64,000 nucleotides of DNA from Candidatus Cryosericum septentrionale (GTDB lineage Bacteria; Caldisericota; Caldisericia; Cryosericales; Cryosericaceae): assembly GCF_003570995.1 (NCBI RefSeq), contig NZ_QXIY01000017.1:19049-83048 (forward strand), read 5' to 3'. Both the position numbers and the translations under genes were made by a program. The notes below the pieces were generated by a model. That model was not told the origin of the DNA, ran no database searches, and worked only from the letters and a program-made list of their open reading frames with translations. This document shows positions 1 to 8,861 of this stretch, piece by piece. Within the stretch, counting starts at the first letter, position 1. Every line of letters begins with the position of its first letter.

Positions 1-452
1 TGGATGTATCTATTCAAGCAAAAGTTATCAATAAGTTAATGAATCTTCAAAAAGAGTCAAACTTAACCTATTTATTTATCACCCATGACTTGAGTTTGAT
101 GAGAAACGTCGCCAGCAGGATTGCAATTATGTATTTGGGAAAGATTTGTGAGGTAGCTGATACTGCTGCCTTTTTCGAAAAGCCTCTTCATCCCTATACC
201 CAGATGCTAATTTCCTCGGTACCTGTGATTACGGAGGAAGAGGAAGAGTTAAAGCCAAAGAAAGTCGTTTCTATCGGTGAGATTGGAAGTCCTGTCAACC
301 CACCCTCAGGATGCAGTTTTCATCCAAGATGCCCCTACGGGATGCCCATTTGCTCGGAAGTGGATCCCGAGATGATTGAGGTTTCCCCAGGGCATATAGT
401 GCGATGCCACCTTTTTTCTAGGCCGGAAGAAACTGATAGCAAAGGAGTTTGA
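1..452 (+). CDS. Peptide ABC transporter ATP-binding protein, OppF/DppF type (3' part only)
   Basis: The gene is cut by the window edge. The frame is open from base 3 and begins in the D-loop region (DVSIQAKV), so the Walker A, signature and Walker B motifs lie upstream. Visible are the switch histidine (FITHDLS) and the C-terminal oligopeptide-transporter extension with PLHPYTQ and the cysteine-bearing segment SGCSFHPRCPYG. The protein would energise uptake of peptides or similar solutes at the inner face of the membrane. It is a clear paralogue of the complete ATPase at 9858-10847, so the island carried at least two such transporters. The rest of its operon should lie to the left. Family assignment is firm; substrate unknown. 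Confidence 0.93.
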   Translation, partial: DVSIQAKVINKLMNLQKESNLTYLFITHDLSLMRNVASRIAIMYLGKICEVADTAAFFEKPLHPYTQMLISSVPVITEEEEELKPKKVVSIGEIGSPVNPPSGCSFHPRCPYGMPICSEVDPEMIEVSPGHIVRCHLFSRPEETDSKGV

Positions 453-551
453 ACAAGAGAAAAGCAACCATGTGTTTACTAGGAATAATGAGACTTTGTA
501 GAAGAGAAGAAGAACACGTCTTAATGAACAGACCATGTTTAAGGAGAATGA

Positions 552-1298
552 ATGACAAAACTACTATACATTGAACCAGTAGTCAGTGAAATGGTCGGTG
601 AATGGACAAGGTATCTGTCTCAATACAAGTGCCCTGAAACCGAAGTGGTAGTAACCTCTTTGCCAGAGGGTCCAAGGCACTTGGAATACTATTCCTATGG
701 GGCGCTGGTTGTTCCTAGACTTCTAAACATCATAAAGGGTGCGGAAAAAGAGGGCTTCGATGGCGCAATCATTGGGTGCTTTTACGATCCTGGCCTAAGG
801 GAAGCCCGAGAAATTGCAGAAAAATTGGTGGTCACTGCTCCGGCGGAAGCTTCGATGCATATCGCGTCAACACTTGGGCAACGTTTTTCCATAATTGTGG
901 GACGGACTAAATGGATACCTCTTATGAGAGAAAACGTCATTAAGTATGGATTCCAGGATCACTTAGCATCCTTTCAGGCCATTGGCATGGGGGTGCTGGA
1001 CCTTCAGGTGGACCCTGAAGAGACTAAAAGGAGGATAGTTCAGGCTGCGCAAAAAGCGATTGAACAGGATGGAGCGGAAGTTATCATCCTTGGCTGTACT
1101 CACCAATTTGGGTTCTATCAAGAGTTACAGGGTATTTTAGGAGTACCGGTTATAGATGTTGGTTTGGCTGCCTTAAATTACGCTGAATTCCTTGTGAATT
1201 TGAGAAATAAGCATGGATGGTATTTTAACAAGAAGAATGAGTACTTATCTCCTCCTCACGAAGAGATCGAAGCTTGGAAACTCTCAGACCTTTTTTAG
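552..1298 (+). CDS. Asp/Glu (hydantoin) racemase family protein
   Basis: 248 residues, the usual length for the Asp/Glu/hydantoin racemase superfamily. The two catalytic-type cysteines are present: Cys76 in IIGCFYDPG and Cys182 in ILGCTHQF, the pair that exchanges the alpha proton in cofactor-independent racemases. The start is ATG after AAGGAGA. It follows the peptide-transporter ATPase by 99 nt on the same strand, and a DUF917 (thiohydantoin-type) gene lies beyond the IS insertion. The context therefore favours a hydantoin or amino-acid racemase over a cell-wall glutamate racemase (MurI). Substrate not shown by sequence. Confidence 0.85.
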   Translation: MTKLLYIEPVVSEMVGEWTRYLSQYKCPETEVVVTSLPEGPRHLEYYSYGALVVPRLLNIIKGAEKEGFDGAIIGCFYDPGLREAREIAEKLVVTAPAEASMHIASTLGQRFSIIVGRTKWIPLMRENVIKYGFQDHLASFQAIGMGVLDLQVDPEETKRRIVQAAQKAIEQDGAEVIILGCTHQFGFYQELQGILGVPVIDVGLAALNYAEFLVNLRNKHGWYFNKKNEYLSPPHEEIEAWKLSDLF

Positions 1299-1454
1299 GA
1301 CCTCTAGGCCCTATATATTGGCCGGACAAATTGGCTGGTATTACATGAGATATGGCACTATTTTTGCCTTTCGGAAAATGAACTCTTATTTCGAGAGGAG
1401 AACTGGAAATCATGGACTAGTGGCAGACGAGTGAAAAAAATTTCGCTGCCATCG
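1299..1454. other. Non-coding AT-rich gap before the IS region
   Basis: About 155 nt between the racemase stop and the presumed IS end. I see no convincing gene, RNA or terminator here, only AT-rich sequence with short CTAG/GGCC palindromic bits. Confidence 0.5.
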
Positions 1455-1469
1455 TGTCAACTCACGTAA
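1455..1469. repeat. 15-bp direct repeat, presumed end of the IS481-like element (copy 1)
   Basis: TGTCAACTCACGTAA occurs here and identically at 12034-12048, in each case on the 3' side of a decayed IS481-like transposase. It is therefore probably the terminal sequence of that element. The partner inverted copy at the other end is not recognisable. Confidence 0.6.
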
Positions 1470-1486
1470 AGATACTACGATCCGTG

Positions 1487-2482
1487 TCAAGAGGACAAAC
1501 ATAGATTGGCATCATGTTCAAGGGTCCGGTAGGGTGATTTTGTTACGTAGAGGTGTTGGGTGATAAGAAGGAGTTTTCTCATGCAAGCGACCAAGGCGAC
1601 TTTGGGCTTCTTGTGGTTATCGCTCACGAGATGCTTGTAGAACGTTCGTATGCACTCATTGTGTTGGATACTGTTCATACAAGCGAGGTACAGGACCTTT
1701 CTGAGCATTGGATCTCCTGCCCTGCTGATCTTCCTTCCTCCATTCAACGAAGACCCTGATTGTCTTCGTACTGGGTCCAGTCCCGCAAGTGCTGTGATCT
1801 CATTTCGATTCGCGCCAGGATACTTCCGGAAGAGATACAGGAGATTCATGGCAGAGACGACACCGATCCCGTTCATAGAAAGAAGATTGTTGAGGTCTTC
1901 TCGTGTCTCCTCATGATCCTCTGCATACGCTTCCATCTCTTTCTCGAGCTGTTCCTCCATCGTACCAAGACGCCCCAGCTCCTTCTCGAGTGAGTCTTTC
2001 AGCTTCCTCGTCACACCACTTTTCTCCTCCAGAGCATGCACGTGGTTGGCAAGCATGGTTCTTGTCTTCTGGATGATCTCATAACTCCCGAGGTATGCTC
2101 CCAGCCGTTCCGCTATCTCGTCCATCTCAGGGATAGAGAACTCACTTTCTTTTAGGAGGAGATGGAAACTGTAGAGCATCTTCGCATCAATGGCATCTGT
2201 TTTCGACCTGTTCCCCAGTACTTTTGCGAAGTTCGCACTCTTCTTTGGATTCACTTCATAAACCTGGACCTCATGCTCTGCAGCAAATGCACGCAGATAG
2301 TTGGAATAGGGCCCTGTGGGTTCATAGATGAACCCTCCCTTGTTCCAGTTGGTACCATACCTCTTCTTGAGGAGCTTCTTCAGGGTCTTCAAACTCTTCT
2401 CATTGGGAACCTCACCCTCCTGTGTTCCATCCCATAGCTCCAACGATTGCTTTGAAACATCAATGCCGATACAATAGGTCAT
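1487..2482 (-). CDS. IS110 family transposase (DEDD recombinase)
   Basis: 331 residues from the ATG at 2482, preceded by GGAGG. The frame is open further upstream but that part is non-conserved. The N-terminal RuvC-like DEDD domain shows GIDVSK (first Asp), YEPTGPYS (Glu) and KTDAIDAKML (the Asp pair). A central coiled region follows, then the C-terminal Tnp domain with NGIGVVSA, ALAGLDP and the catalytic-type serine segment SGSSLNGG. IS110 recombinases work with a bridge RNA made from the element's own non-coding end. Length and motifs look complete, so the protein may be active. Apart from the nested relic, nothing around it is related. Confidence 0.92.
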   Translation of the reverse strand: MTYCIGIDVSKQSLELWDGTQEGEVPNEKSLKTLKKLLKKRYGTNWNKGGFIYEPTGPYSNYLRAFAAEHEVQVYEVNPKKSANFAKVLGNRSKTDAIDAKMLYSFHLLLKESEFSIPEMDEIAERLGAYLGSYEIIQKTRTMLANHVHALEEKSGVTRKLKDSLEKELGRLGTMEEQLEKEMEAYAEDHEETREDLNNLLSMNGIGVVSAMNLLYLFRKYPGANRNEITALAGLDPVRRQSGSSLNGGRKISRAGDPMLRKVLYLACMNSIQHNECIRTFYKHLVSDNHKKPKVALVACMRKLLLITQHLYVTKSPYRTLEHDANLCLSS

Positions 2483-2655
2483 ACGAAACCTCCCCGTATG
2501 AGGAGAGTTTGCAATGGGTTGCCCTTCCATAAGCGTTTCATTTCGTCCACAACCCAAGCTGGAAGAACCTTCTTCCGCTTCTGATACTACACAAACTTTG
2601 GAAGGGCGATCCATCTCTGGTACAAGCTCATGAGGACCTCTCATTGCTTCAATGT
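2483..2655 (-). ncRNA. Candidate IS110 bridge RNA region
   Basis: Roughly 170 nt directly upstream of the IS110 transposase start, where IS110-group elements encode their bridge RNA. The strand shows self-complementary or repeated pieces: CATACGGGGAGG near CCGTATGAGGAG, and two CCCTTCC/GAAGGG segments. These could form the expected stem-loops with internal loops. This is inference from position and size; loops and target matches were not verified. Confidence 0.3.
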
Positions 2656-3665
2656 ACGCACGATCTACCCATTCCTCTCACCCATACTACCTGGAATAGT
2701 ACTCCTCCATCGTACGAAATGGTCGCGTAGCTGCCACGTTTCTTGATGACCAGAGGTTGTCTCCTCCTGGCAATCTCATCCAGTCGGTCCTGGGAGAGAA
2801 CAACCTCATGGAGCAGCGTTGTCATATCCAGCGCTGCACGGGTGGCCCGGAGACGCCCCTTTGTCTCTTTGGATGCATCCTTCCGTGCCAGCATCCGTGC
2901 ATATGGTGTCTATGCGTTGTCGTACACCTTGGTGATGTGCCTTCCGGTCCTGTCCCCCCGCAGGAGCTTCTGGCTGAGAAGGAACCAGTTGACCAGGAGG
3001 TGCAGTGCCTGGTACAGTCGGTTTAGGAGACCCTCCTCCCCCTGGCTGTCATGCGGGTCATACCCCACGAACGTGCGGATGACAGAGTTGTTCTTCTCTT
3101 CCACATGCGGGTTGTCGTTCCCCTGGTACGGACGGGAACGGGGGAAGGTAATACCCCGGGCAATGCAGAAGCGGGTAAGATGTCCGGGCGCGGACTCGCT
3201 CCCATTGTCGGAATGCAGGGAGAGGACGCGCCCCGGGTACCTGCGGAGACAGGATGCCAGTGCAGCGACTACAACGACTTCTGCTTTCGTGTGTACGTCC
3301 GCCTCTCCCCTGCTACGACCCTCCGGCTCCTGGCAAGACTCATCTGCAGGAGAAGCCGCCGCGTCTCATCATCTACATGAAAATGCCCATGCGCCTTTTT
3401 GGTTCTCCACGAAGAGCGGCATGCCTCCTGCAATATCCTGCCTCCTCACGGAAATCATCCAGCATCACCGATTTCTTGATCTTCCCTGCCTACAGATATA
3501 CTTGTGCCTTGACCATCGTGAGCTTCCCCCGTTCCTGCATCGTGAGCTCCGTTCCCGCTACTCCTCTCTCGTCCGAAAGACCAGCAGTATCCTGTCATCC
3601 TTCACCTCCGTTTTCTCATGAGTTTATGGAGCCAGTTCACCTCCATTTTGGATGAGTCGATGCGA
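2649..3665 (-). pseudogene. IS481-like DDE integrase/transposase relic, copy 1
   Basis: Read on the minus strand, pieces of a DDE transposase can be followed. The N-terminal helix-turn-helix part (3640-3400) carries the segment KLTMVKAQVYL. The centre is frameshifted and deleted. The catalytic block has HSDNGSES (second Asp), then RPYQGNDNPHVEEKNNSV (catalytic Glu), then GYDPHDSQGEEGLLNRLYQ. An in-frame TAG at 2912-2910 interrupts the conserved YDNA-TPYARML segment before the C-terminus. Several frameshifts show it is dead. It shares over 100 clearly alignable residues with the relic at 12065-12895. Confidence 0.85.
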
Positions 3666-4094
3666 GGTCTTTCTTCAGTACTCTCCTTACGTGGCTCATA
3701 ACCCGGGAGAGTATATCAGCAATTCCCGACGTTCCCATGATGATTCTGAAACGTGCATTCCAAGCGGCTCGCAACCGCTGGCGTGTGAACTGTTGACTTT
3801 GCTATGGAACCTTCTAGGATTGTTAATAGAATATCCGAAATCTTAAGTTATCCGAAATCTCAAGTTATCCGAAATCTCAAGTGTATGGAGTGCGTACACA
3901 AATCTAAGAAATTGACCTTAAGGAGGTGTGAATAGGATTGCAAATGTAACATGCGGAGTCCCAAATGTATGTAACGCGTACGCGGTTCCTGAAAAAGTCC
4001 TATTTTCCTAAATGGTGCTATGAATTCGCAAAGGAGAAAAGAATCGCTTAATTTAGAAATAGATTAAAGAGATCAAGAATTCTTGTTGGAGGTT
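3666..4094. other. Intergenic region upstream of the DUF917 operon
   Basis: About 430 nt without a convincing gene. It holds a weak promoter-like pair (TTGACT at 3793-3798, 16 nt, TAGGAT at 3815-3820), directly followed by the 17-bp triple repeat at 3832-3882. A strong AAGGAGG lies at 3919-3925, next to a 27-codon frame beginning GTG at 3928 and ending at 4011 whose spacing is too short for normal initiation. This is the only visible place for control of the downstream transporter operon. Confidence 0.45.
3832..3882. repeat. Three tandem 17-bp repeats
   Basis: The unit TATCCGAAATCTYAAGT occurs three times head to tail with no spacer; only the pyrimidine varies (T in the first copy, C in the next two). 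It lies about 215 nt before the DUF917 start and just after a weak promoter-like pair. A 17-bp period puts successive units on different helix faces. It could be a set of operator sites or simply a tandem slippage product. Confidence 0.85.
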
Positions 4095-4097
4095 ATG

Positions 4098-5228
4098 ATG
4101 AGTACAGTAATTGCAAATAAATTGCAGGTTGAGGACTTGGCTAGAGGGGCTACTTTTTTTGGGACGGGAGGCGGTGGAGAGCCAACTGAGGGGGCAAAAG
4201 CAGTTCTAAGTGAAGTAGAACAAGGTAAGAAAATATCTCTAATTGATGTCCAGGAGCTTAGTGACGATGATTTGGTTGCTTGCCCATTCCTTATGGGGTC
4301 GATTGCGCCACTGACCAAAGAAAAATTGAAAGAGATGGAGATGTTCGGCTTGTCCAAGAAGATTTATGACTATAAAGGGATGATGGCCACGGCTGTCAAA
4401 GAGTTAGCCAACTATGCCGGGAAAAAGATCAGCGCTGTTGTTCCTATTGAGCTTGGTGGTGGAAATACTCTTGCAGCCGCTGCAGCAGGTTCCAGTCTGA
4501 ATATCACAATTGTGGATGGCGACTTTTCGGGGAGAGCCATCCCAGAAATTTCTCAAGGCACCCCTTTTCTGGCTGATAAGACCATTTACCCTATCTCGAG
4601 TGTTGATGAATTCGGCAACATTTGCATTATAAAGAATGCAATAAATACTCTGGTAGTAGAGAGAATTGGTAAATACATTAGTGCAGCCTCATTTTCACTG
4701 GCTGCTCAGTGTGGTTTCTTGATGAGTGGGAAAGAAGCTAAAGAAACCATAATCTCTGGAACGGTATCAAAATGCTTAGAGGTTGGCGCATTTATTAGGA
4801 AATCCAGAGAAAGCGGACAAAAAGTACTAGATCCTTTGGTAAACGAAGTTGGTGGGTGGCTTTTGTTTAAGGGCATTGTGTCTGCTAAGGAAACTGAGGA
4901 TAAAGATGGATATTATTGGGGAACTCATACCCTGAACGGTGTTGATGAGTTTTCCGGGCAAACTTTTAAAATTTGGTTCAAGAATGAGAACCATATTTCT
5001 TGGAAAGACGATAAGCCTTTTGTGACTAGCCCCGATCTTATAATAGTAGTAGACCTAGATACGGGTGAGCCAATTACTAACACTAATTTAAAGATTACAG
5101 ATCGCGTTGGCGTAATTGGGATGAAAGCCAAAGAGATGTTTAGAACCAGCAAAGGATTGGCGATACTTGGCCCGAGACACTTTGGCTTCGATTGGAACTA
5201 TAGGCCTATTGAAGAAGTAGTAAAATAA
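4098..5228 (+). CDS. DUF917 family protein (S-methyl-thiohydantoin desulfurase-like)
   Basis: 376 residues from the ATG at 4098, which has GGAGG 5 nt upstream; TTG at 4083 and ATG at 4095 are in-frame alternatives. The N-terminus has the glycine-rich FFGTGGGGEP signature of DUF917. Conserved-looking blocks follow: PIELGGGNT, VVDLDTGEPI and the C-terminal GPRHFGFDW. Family members are cytosolic, usually sit beside hydantoinases or amidohydrolases, and one has been linked to desulfuration of S-methylthiohydantoin. Here the gene is the first of an operon with a complete peptide-type ABC transporter, 15 nt before the binding protein. A role on the imported compound is likely; chemistry uncertain. 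Confidence 0.85.
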   Translation: MSTVIANKLQVEDLARGATFFGTGGGGEPTEGAKAVLSEVEQGKKISLIDVQELSDDDLVACPFLMGSIAPLTKEKLKEMEMFGLSKKIYDYKGMMATAVKELANYAGKKISAVVPIELGGGNTLAAAAAGSSLNITIVDGDFSGRAIPEISQGTPFLADKTIYPISSVDEFGNICIIKNAINTLVVERIGKYISAASFSLAAQCGFLMSGKEAKETIISGTVSKCLEVGAFIRKSRESGQKVLDPLVNEVGGWLLFKGIVSAKETEDKDGYYWGTHTLNGVDEFSGQTFKIWFKNENHISWKDDKPFVTSPDLIIVVDLDTGEPITNTNLKITDRVGVIGMKAKEMFRTSKGLAILGPRHFGFDWNYRPIEEVVK

Positions 5229-5243
5229 CAAGGGGGTAAGTAA

Positions 5244-6941
5244 ATGTACACCAAGAGACTGGGAAGGGTTGGAGTTGTCTTAGTAGTTTTTTTAATTTCA
5301 GCGCTGTTACTAACCTTCTGGAGTAGCAGTACAAGTACTTCCAAAACAGGTGCTTACACTGCCCAACCGACAGACTATACTATTCACACCACGGAAGACT
5401 GGCCAACTTATATTGATCCTGCCGTTGGTAATGATTTTTCAGACTCAATTGCTTTACTAAACTTGTATGACTCTCTGGTATTTCCAACTGTCCAGGGTAC
5501 GGTAAAACCCAGCCTTGCCGTGAAATGGGGTTTATCTAAGAACGGGTTGGTTTACACGTTCACTCTTCGACACGGGGTAAAATTCCACAATGGTGATGAA
5601 CTTACGGGTGAAGATGTAGCATTCTCGATGGAGAGATTACTTACCATTAAGCAAGGCTTTGCCTATCTATTCTCACCATATGTTAAAAATGCCAAGGCGA
5701 CCGGAAAATACACTGTCGTTATTACTTTGAAGAAGAGCTTTGGACCCTTTATTAGCGCCCTTCCAAGACTGTATATTTTAAACAAACGGACAGTCATGGC
5801 GCACATAGTAAAGCCTGGCACTTATGGAGCTTTTGGTGATTACGCGACAAAATGGCTGCTGACTCACGACGCTGGGTCTGGTCCATATACAGTCCAAAAA
5901 TATAATGTGATAAGTGATCTGTTAGCCGCAAAATTTGCTAAATATTGGGGGGGTTGGAGTCCCAATGCACCTAACTTCTTCGAGGAGTCTGCTAGTAGTC
6001 AGCCAGCAAGTGAATATGCAGCATTTGCTACACGAGACCTCGACATAACCGATGAATTGCTACCCTTGGAAACCTATCAATCTATGGCTAAACTTACGGG
6101 TGCCACTGTCGTTACTTTTTTGAACGGGCATAATTTGAACATAATGCTGCATACTAAAAAGCCGCCCACGGATGATGTTCATTTCAGAAAGGCGCTGGCA
6201 TACGTGTTTGACTATAACGCGGTAATTTCAAGCATTTATCCAGGAAGTGTCCAGAGTAAAGGACCTGTGCCAGCTACGTTACTAGGCTTTGACCCGAATC
6301 TTTTTCATTATCACACAAATCTACAGAAAGCTAAAGCGGAGCTTGCCCAATCGAAATACGCTAATAAACTCGATCAATACCCCGTTACTCTATCGTGGTG
6401 CGCCGAGGCCCCGGCAGAAGAAAAGGTTGCTCTTCTTTTCCAGGCAAATGCCGCTGAAATAGGTATTAAGGTACAGATTACAAAAAAACCCTTTGGTTCA
6501 ATGGAAGCGGATGCTACCAATATCAAAACAACCCCCAATGCTTCAATTGTTTTTGTTGCCCCCGATTATCCAGAGGCTGGCGCTATGCTTAGTGTAAGAT
6601 ATTCATCTGCTTCAGCTGGAAGTTGGGAACAGTGTGAGTGGCTTCAAAACTCGGCGATAGACAAGATGATTAATGACGCGTTAGCAACAGCAGACCAGGC
6701 AGCAAGATTGAAGAAATATTATGCTATCCAGGCAAAAATCGTTGATCTTTGCCCGACAATCTGGGTAATGGACCAAGCAGAGAAAAGAGCTTATCAGAGC
6801 GCTTACGTTGATTGGCCCGTAGGGGATGCCATAAAAGCAGGCAAGACTGCTGTTGGCTCTTCGGTTATGGGCTATAACCTATATGCACATGACATGAAAG
6901 TCTACCCTCAAAAAAGGGCGGAGTTGCTGTCTGGATCCTAA
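5244..6941 (+). CDS. ABC transporter substrate-binding protein, peptide/dipeptide type (SBP_bac_5)
   Basis: 565 residues, start ATG after AAGGGGG. The N-terminus is a signal sequence: KRLGR followed by a hydrophobic stretch to about residue 28. There is no cysteine lipobox, so it is probably not a lipoprotein; a membrane anchor or free periplasmic form is possible. The body shows family-5 marks such as the KFHNGDELTGEDVAFS segment and the ADQAARLKKYYAIQAKI helix near the C-terminus. It would capture peptides or related solutes outside and deliver them to the permeases encoded 28 nt downstream. Substrate cannot be read from the sequence. Confidence 0.93.
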   Translation: MYTKRLGRVGVVLVVFLISALLLTFWSSSTSTSKTGAYTAQPTDYTIHTTEDWPTYIDPAVGNDFSDSIALLNLYDSLVFPTVQGTVKPSLAVKWGLSKNGLVYTFTLRHGVKFHNGDELTGEDVAFSMERLLTIKQGFAYLFSPYVKNAKATGKYTVVITLKKSFGPFISALPRLYILNKRTVMAHIVKPGTYGAFGDYATKWLLTHDAGSGPYTVQKYNVISDLLAAKFAKYWGGWSPNAPNFFEESASSQPASEYAAFATRDLDITDELLPLETYQSMAKLTGATVVTFLNGHNLNIMLHTKKPPTDDVHFRKALAYVFDYNAVISSIYPGSVQSKGPVPATLLGFDPNLFHYHTNLQKAKAELAQSKYANKLDQYPVTLSWCAEAPAEEKVALLFQANAAEIGIKVQITKKPFGSMEADATNIKTTPNASIVFVAPDYPEAGAMLSVRYSSASAGSWEQCEWLQNSAIDKMINDALATADQAARLKKYYAIQAKIVDLCPTIWVMDQAEKRAYQSAYVDWPVGDAIKAGKTAVGSSVMGYNLYAHDMKVYPQKRAELLSGS

Positions 6942-6969
6942 GTCATAAGTATGGAGAAGGAATAGTGTT

Positions 6970-7992
6970 ATGAGTTTGCCATCGTGGTTAGCCAAGAGAT
7001 TAGGTGAAGCGGTAATTGTCTTGGTAGGCTTGTCAATTCTTCTTTTTTGTATCACGAGGATTTTGCCTGGGGACCCAGCCCGAATAGCTTTGGGTCCCCG
7101 GGTTCCCGAGTCTGCTGTTGAAGACTTACGAAAGCAAATGAATTTGGATAAACCCCTGCCTACTCAATACTTTTTATGGGTCAAAGGTGTCCTAAGGGGC
7201 GATTTTGGAATGTCTCTGCTGTCCAGGAGAGCGGTTGTGACTGACATTAAGGCGTATTTTCCTGCAACCCTTGAAGAAGTTATACTGGCGGCTATCCTTC
7301 AATTCGCCGGCGGTATCGGTCTTGGGATACTTGCTGCAAAATATGCAGATACCTGGCTCGATGGGATTGTAAGGGTTGTTGCATATTTGGGGATTGCCAC
7401 GCCATCTTTTGTATGGGGCATTGTTCTGCTTTTACTTCTTGGCTATTGGATACCTATTCTTCCAATTCAGGGAAGGATTAGTCCTAACGTGACGCCTCCC
7501 CCTCATATAACGGGCATGTTTACGGTCGATTCTCTCTTAACAGGAAAGCTAGGTGTTCTTTGGGATAGCCTAAAGCACTTGATTTTGCCGGCGTTAGCAT
7601 TAGCGCTAGCTCCGATGTCACAGGCTGCCCGGCTATTGAGGAGTAGCATGTGCGACGATATGGAAGCAGATCATGTCTATGCAATGAGAGCTTATGGTGT
7701 CCCTGAGAATCGAATCTTGACTAAATACTTAGCCAGGCTAGCTTTCATTCCTGCTATTTCTGTTATGTCATTAGATGCGGGTTCATTATTTGCTTCTGCT
7801 TTCGTAGTGGAATCTGTGTTTAATTTTCCTGGATTGTCGAGATTTGGGATGCAAGCAATTCTTAACAAAGACTTAAATTCTATTGCCGGTATATTACTGC
7901 TCGTGGGGGTCCTGTTTGTACTTATAATTATTTTAGCCGATCTAATTGTTGCATATTTAGACCCTCGCACGAGATTACAGCAGAGAGGATGA
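6970..7992 (+). CDS. Peptide ABC transporter permease, DppB/OppB type
   Basis: 340 residues with an N-terminal membrane helix (about 10-30), a periplasmic loop, then five further helices: the six-helix BPD_transp_1 layout. The conserved N-terminal ILPGDPARIALGPR and the cytoplasmic EAA-type loop (DHVYAMRAYGVPENRIL) that docks to the ATPase are present. Start ATG after GGAGAAGGA. It forms the transmembrane channel with the next gene product and is cotranscribed with the binding protein. Confidence 0.94.
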   Translation: MSLPSWLAKRLGEAVIVLVGLSILLFCITRILPGDPARIALGPRVPESAVEDLRKQMNLDKPLPTQYFLWVKGVLRGDFGMSLLSRRAVVTDIKAYFPATLEEVILAAILQFAGGIGLGILAAKYADTWLDGIVRVVAYLGIATPSFVWGIVLLLLLGYWIPILPIQGRISPNVTPPPHITGMFTVDSLLTGKLGVLWDSLKHLILPALALALAPMSQAARLLRSSMCDDMEADHVYAMRAYGVPENRILTKYLARLAFIPAISVMSLDAGSLFASAFVVESVFNFPGLSRFGMQAILNKDLNSIAGILLLVGVLFVLIIILADLIVAYLDPRTRLQQRG

Positions 7993-8000
7993 GTTAGGAT

Positions 8001-8861
8001 ATGGAAATTTTCTTGGATTCGATAAAGAATTCTATTTATAAATTTTCTCGCAATAAAGTCTCAATCATTGGTTTTTTTATGGTTGCGATGGTTATAATTG
8101 TTGCTATTTTTGCACCCCTTTTAGCCCCCTATCCTAAGGCCGCAGGGGCTTTTATTGATTTTAGCAATGCCAGCAAGCCTCCTTCTCGAGCTCATTTTTT
8201 CGGCACTGACGTTGTTGGAAGGGATATTCTGAGTCGTGTAATGTTTGCTTTTAGGGGAGCACTTATAATGGGCCTAGGAGTAATTGCGGCAATCGTTCCC
8301 TTTGGAGTTCTGGTGGGCTTATTCGCTGGCTATTACTATGGAACATGGATTGATACTGTTGTTATGCGCATTACTGATATTTTTGTCACGCTGCCGGCAT
8401 TACTTTTGGCTTTAGCAGTCGCTTCGTTTGGACGGCCTAGTCTATTTAACTCCATGATGGCAGTCGCTTTTGCATGGTGGCCTTTCTATGCAAGATTGAC
8501 CTATAGTATGGCTTCTTCTGTACGAAATGAAACTTTTGTAAAGGCGGCACAAACGATAGGAGCACACAAAGCGCACATTATTTTCAAAGAAATTTTGCCC
8601 AATTGCCTTGCTCCAATTTTCACTAAAATGGCCCTAGAAATCGGCTGGGTAATTCTGGTGGGGGCTACGTTAAGTTTTGTAGGACTTGGGGAGCAACCAC
8701 CAACAGCTGCGTTAGGAACAATGGTATCCGATGGGGCACAATACTTGCCGGCTCAATGGTGGATTTCTTTATTTCCTGCTTTGGCGATATGTTTTATGAT
8801 TTTGGCATTTAATCTTCTAGGCGATGGGGTAAAAAGTATGCTCTCTACTGAGGTATTATAG
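8001..8861 (+). CDS. Peptide ABC transporter permease, DppC/OppC type
   Basis: 286 residues. It shows the OppC_N leader segment, then HFFGTDVVGRDILSRV, which is diagnostic of DppC-type permeases. Six predicted helices follow with the EAA loop around TFVKAAQTIGAHKAHIIF. It starts 8 nt after the DppB-type gene and its stop directly abuts the next start, so translation is coupled. It pairs with the preceding permease. Confidence 0.94.
   Translation: MEIFLDSIKNSIYKFSRNKVSIIGFFMVAMVIIVAIFAPLLAPYPKAAGAFIDFSNASKPPSRAHFFGTDVVGRDILSRVMFAFRGALIMGLGVIAAIVPFGVLVGLFAGYYYGTWIDTVVMRITDIFVTLPALLLALAVASFGRPSLFNSMMAVAFAWWPFYARLTYSMASSVRNETFVKAAQTIGAHKAHIIFKEILPNCLAPIFTKMALEIGWVILVGATLSFVGLGEQPPTAALGTMVSDGAQYLPAQWWISLFPALAICFMILAFNLLGDGVKSMLSTEVL

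Larger units (their letters stand above)
1475..2690 (-). mobile_element. IS110-family insertion sequence nested in an IS481-like relic
   Basis: Approximate limits; IS110 elements lack terminal inverted repeats, so the ends cannot be read directly. The element separates the IS481-like end repeat at 1455-1469 from the body of that relic, which resumes by about 2725. At the other copy the same two parts are only about 45 nt apart (12048 to about 12092). That difference shows IS110 inserted into an already present IS481-like element. Its transposase is intact, so this is the younger insertion. Confidence 0.65.

Noticed and set aside
2743-3621. Plus-strand frame of 292 codons
   Set aside because: Antisense to the IS481-like relic; serine/arginine-rich translation without family features.
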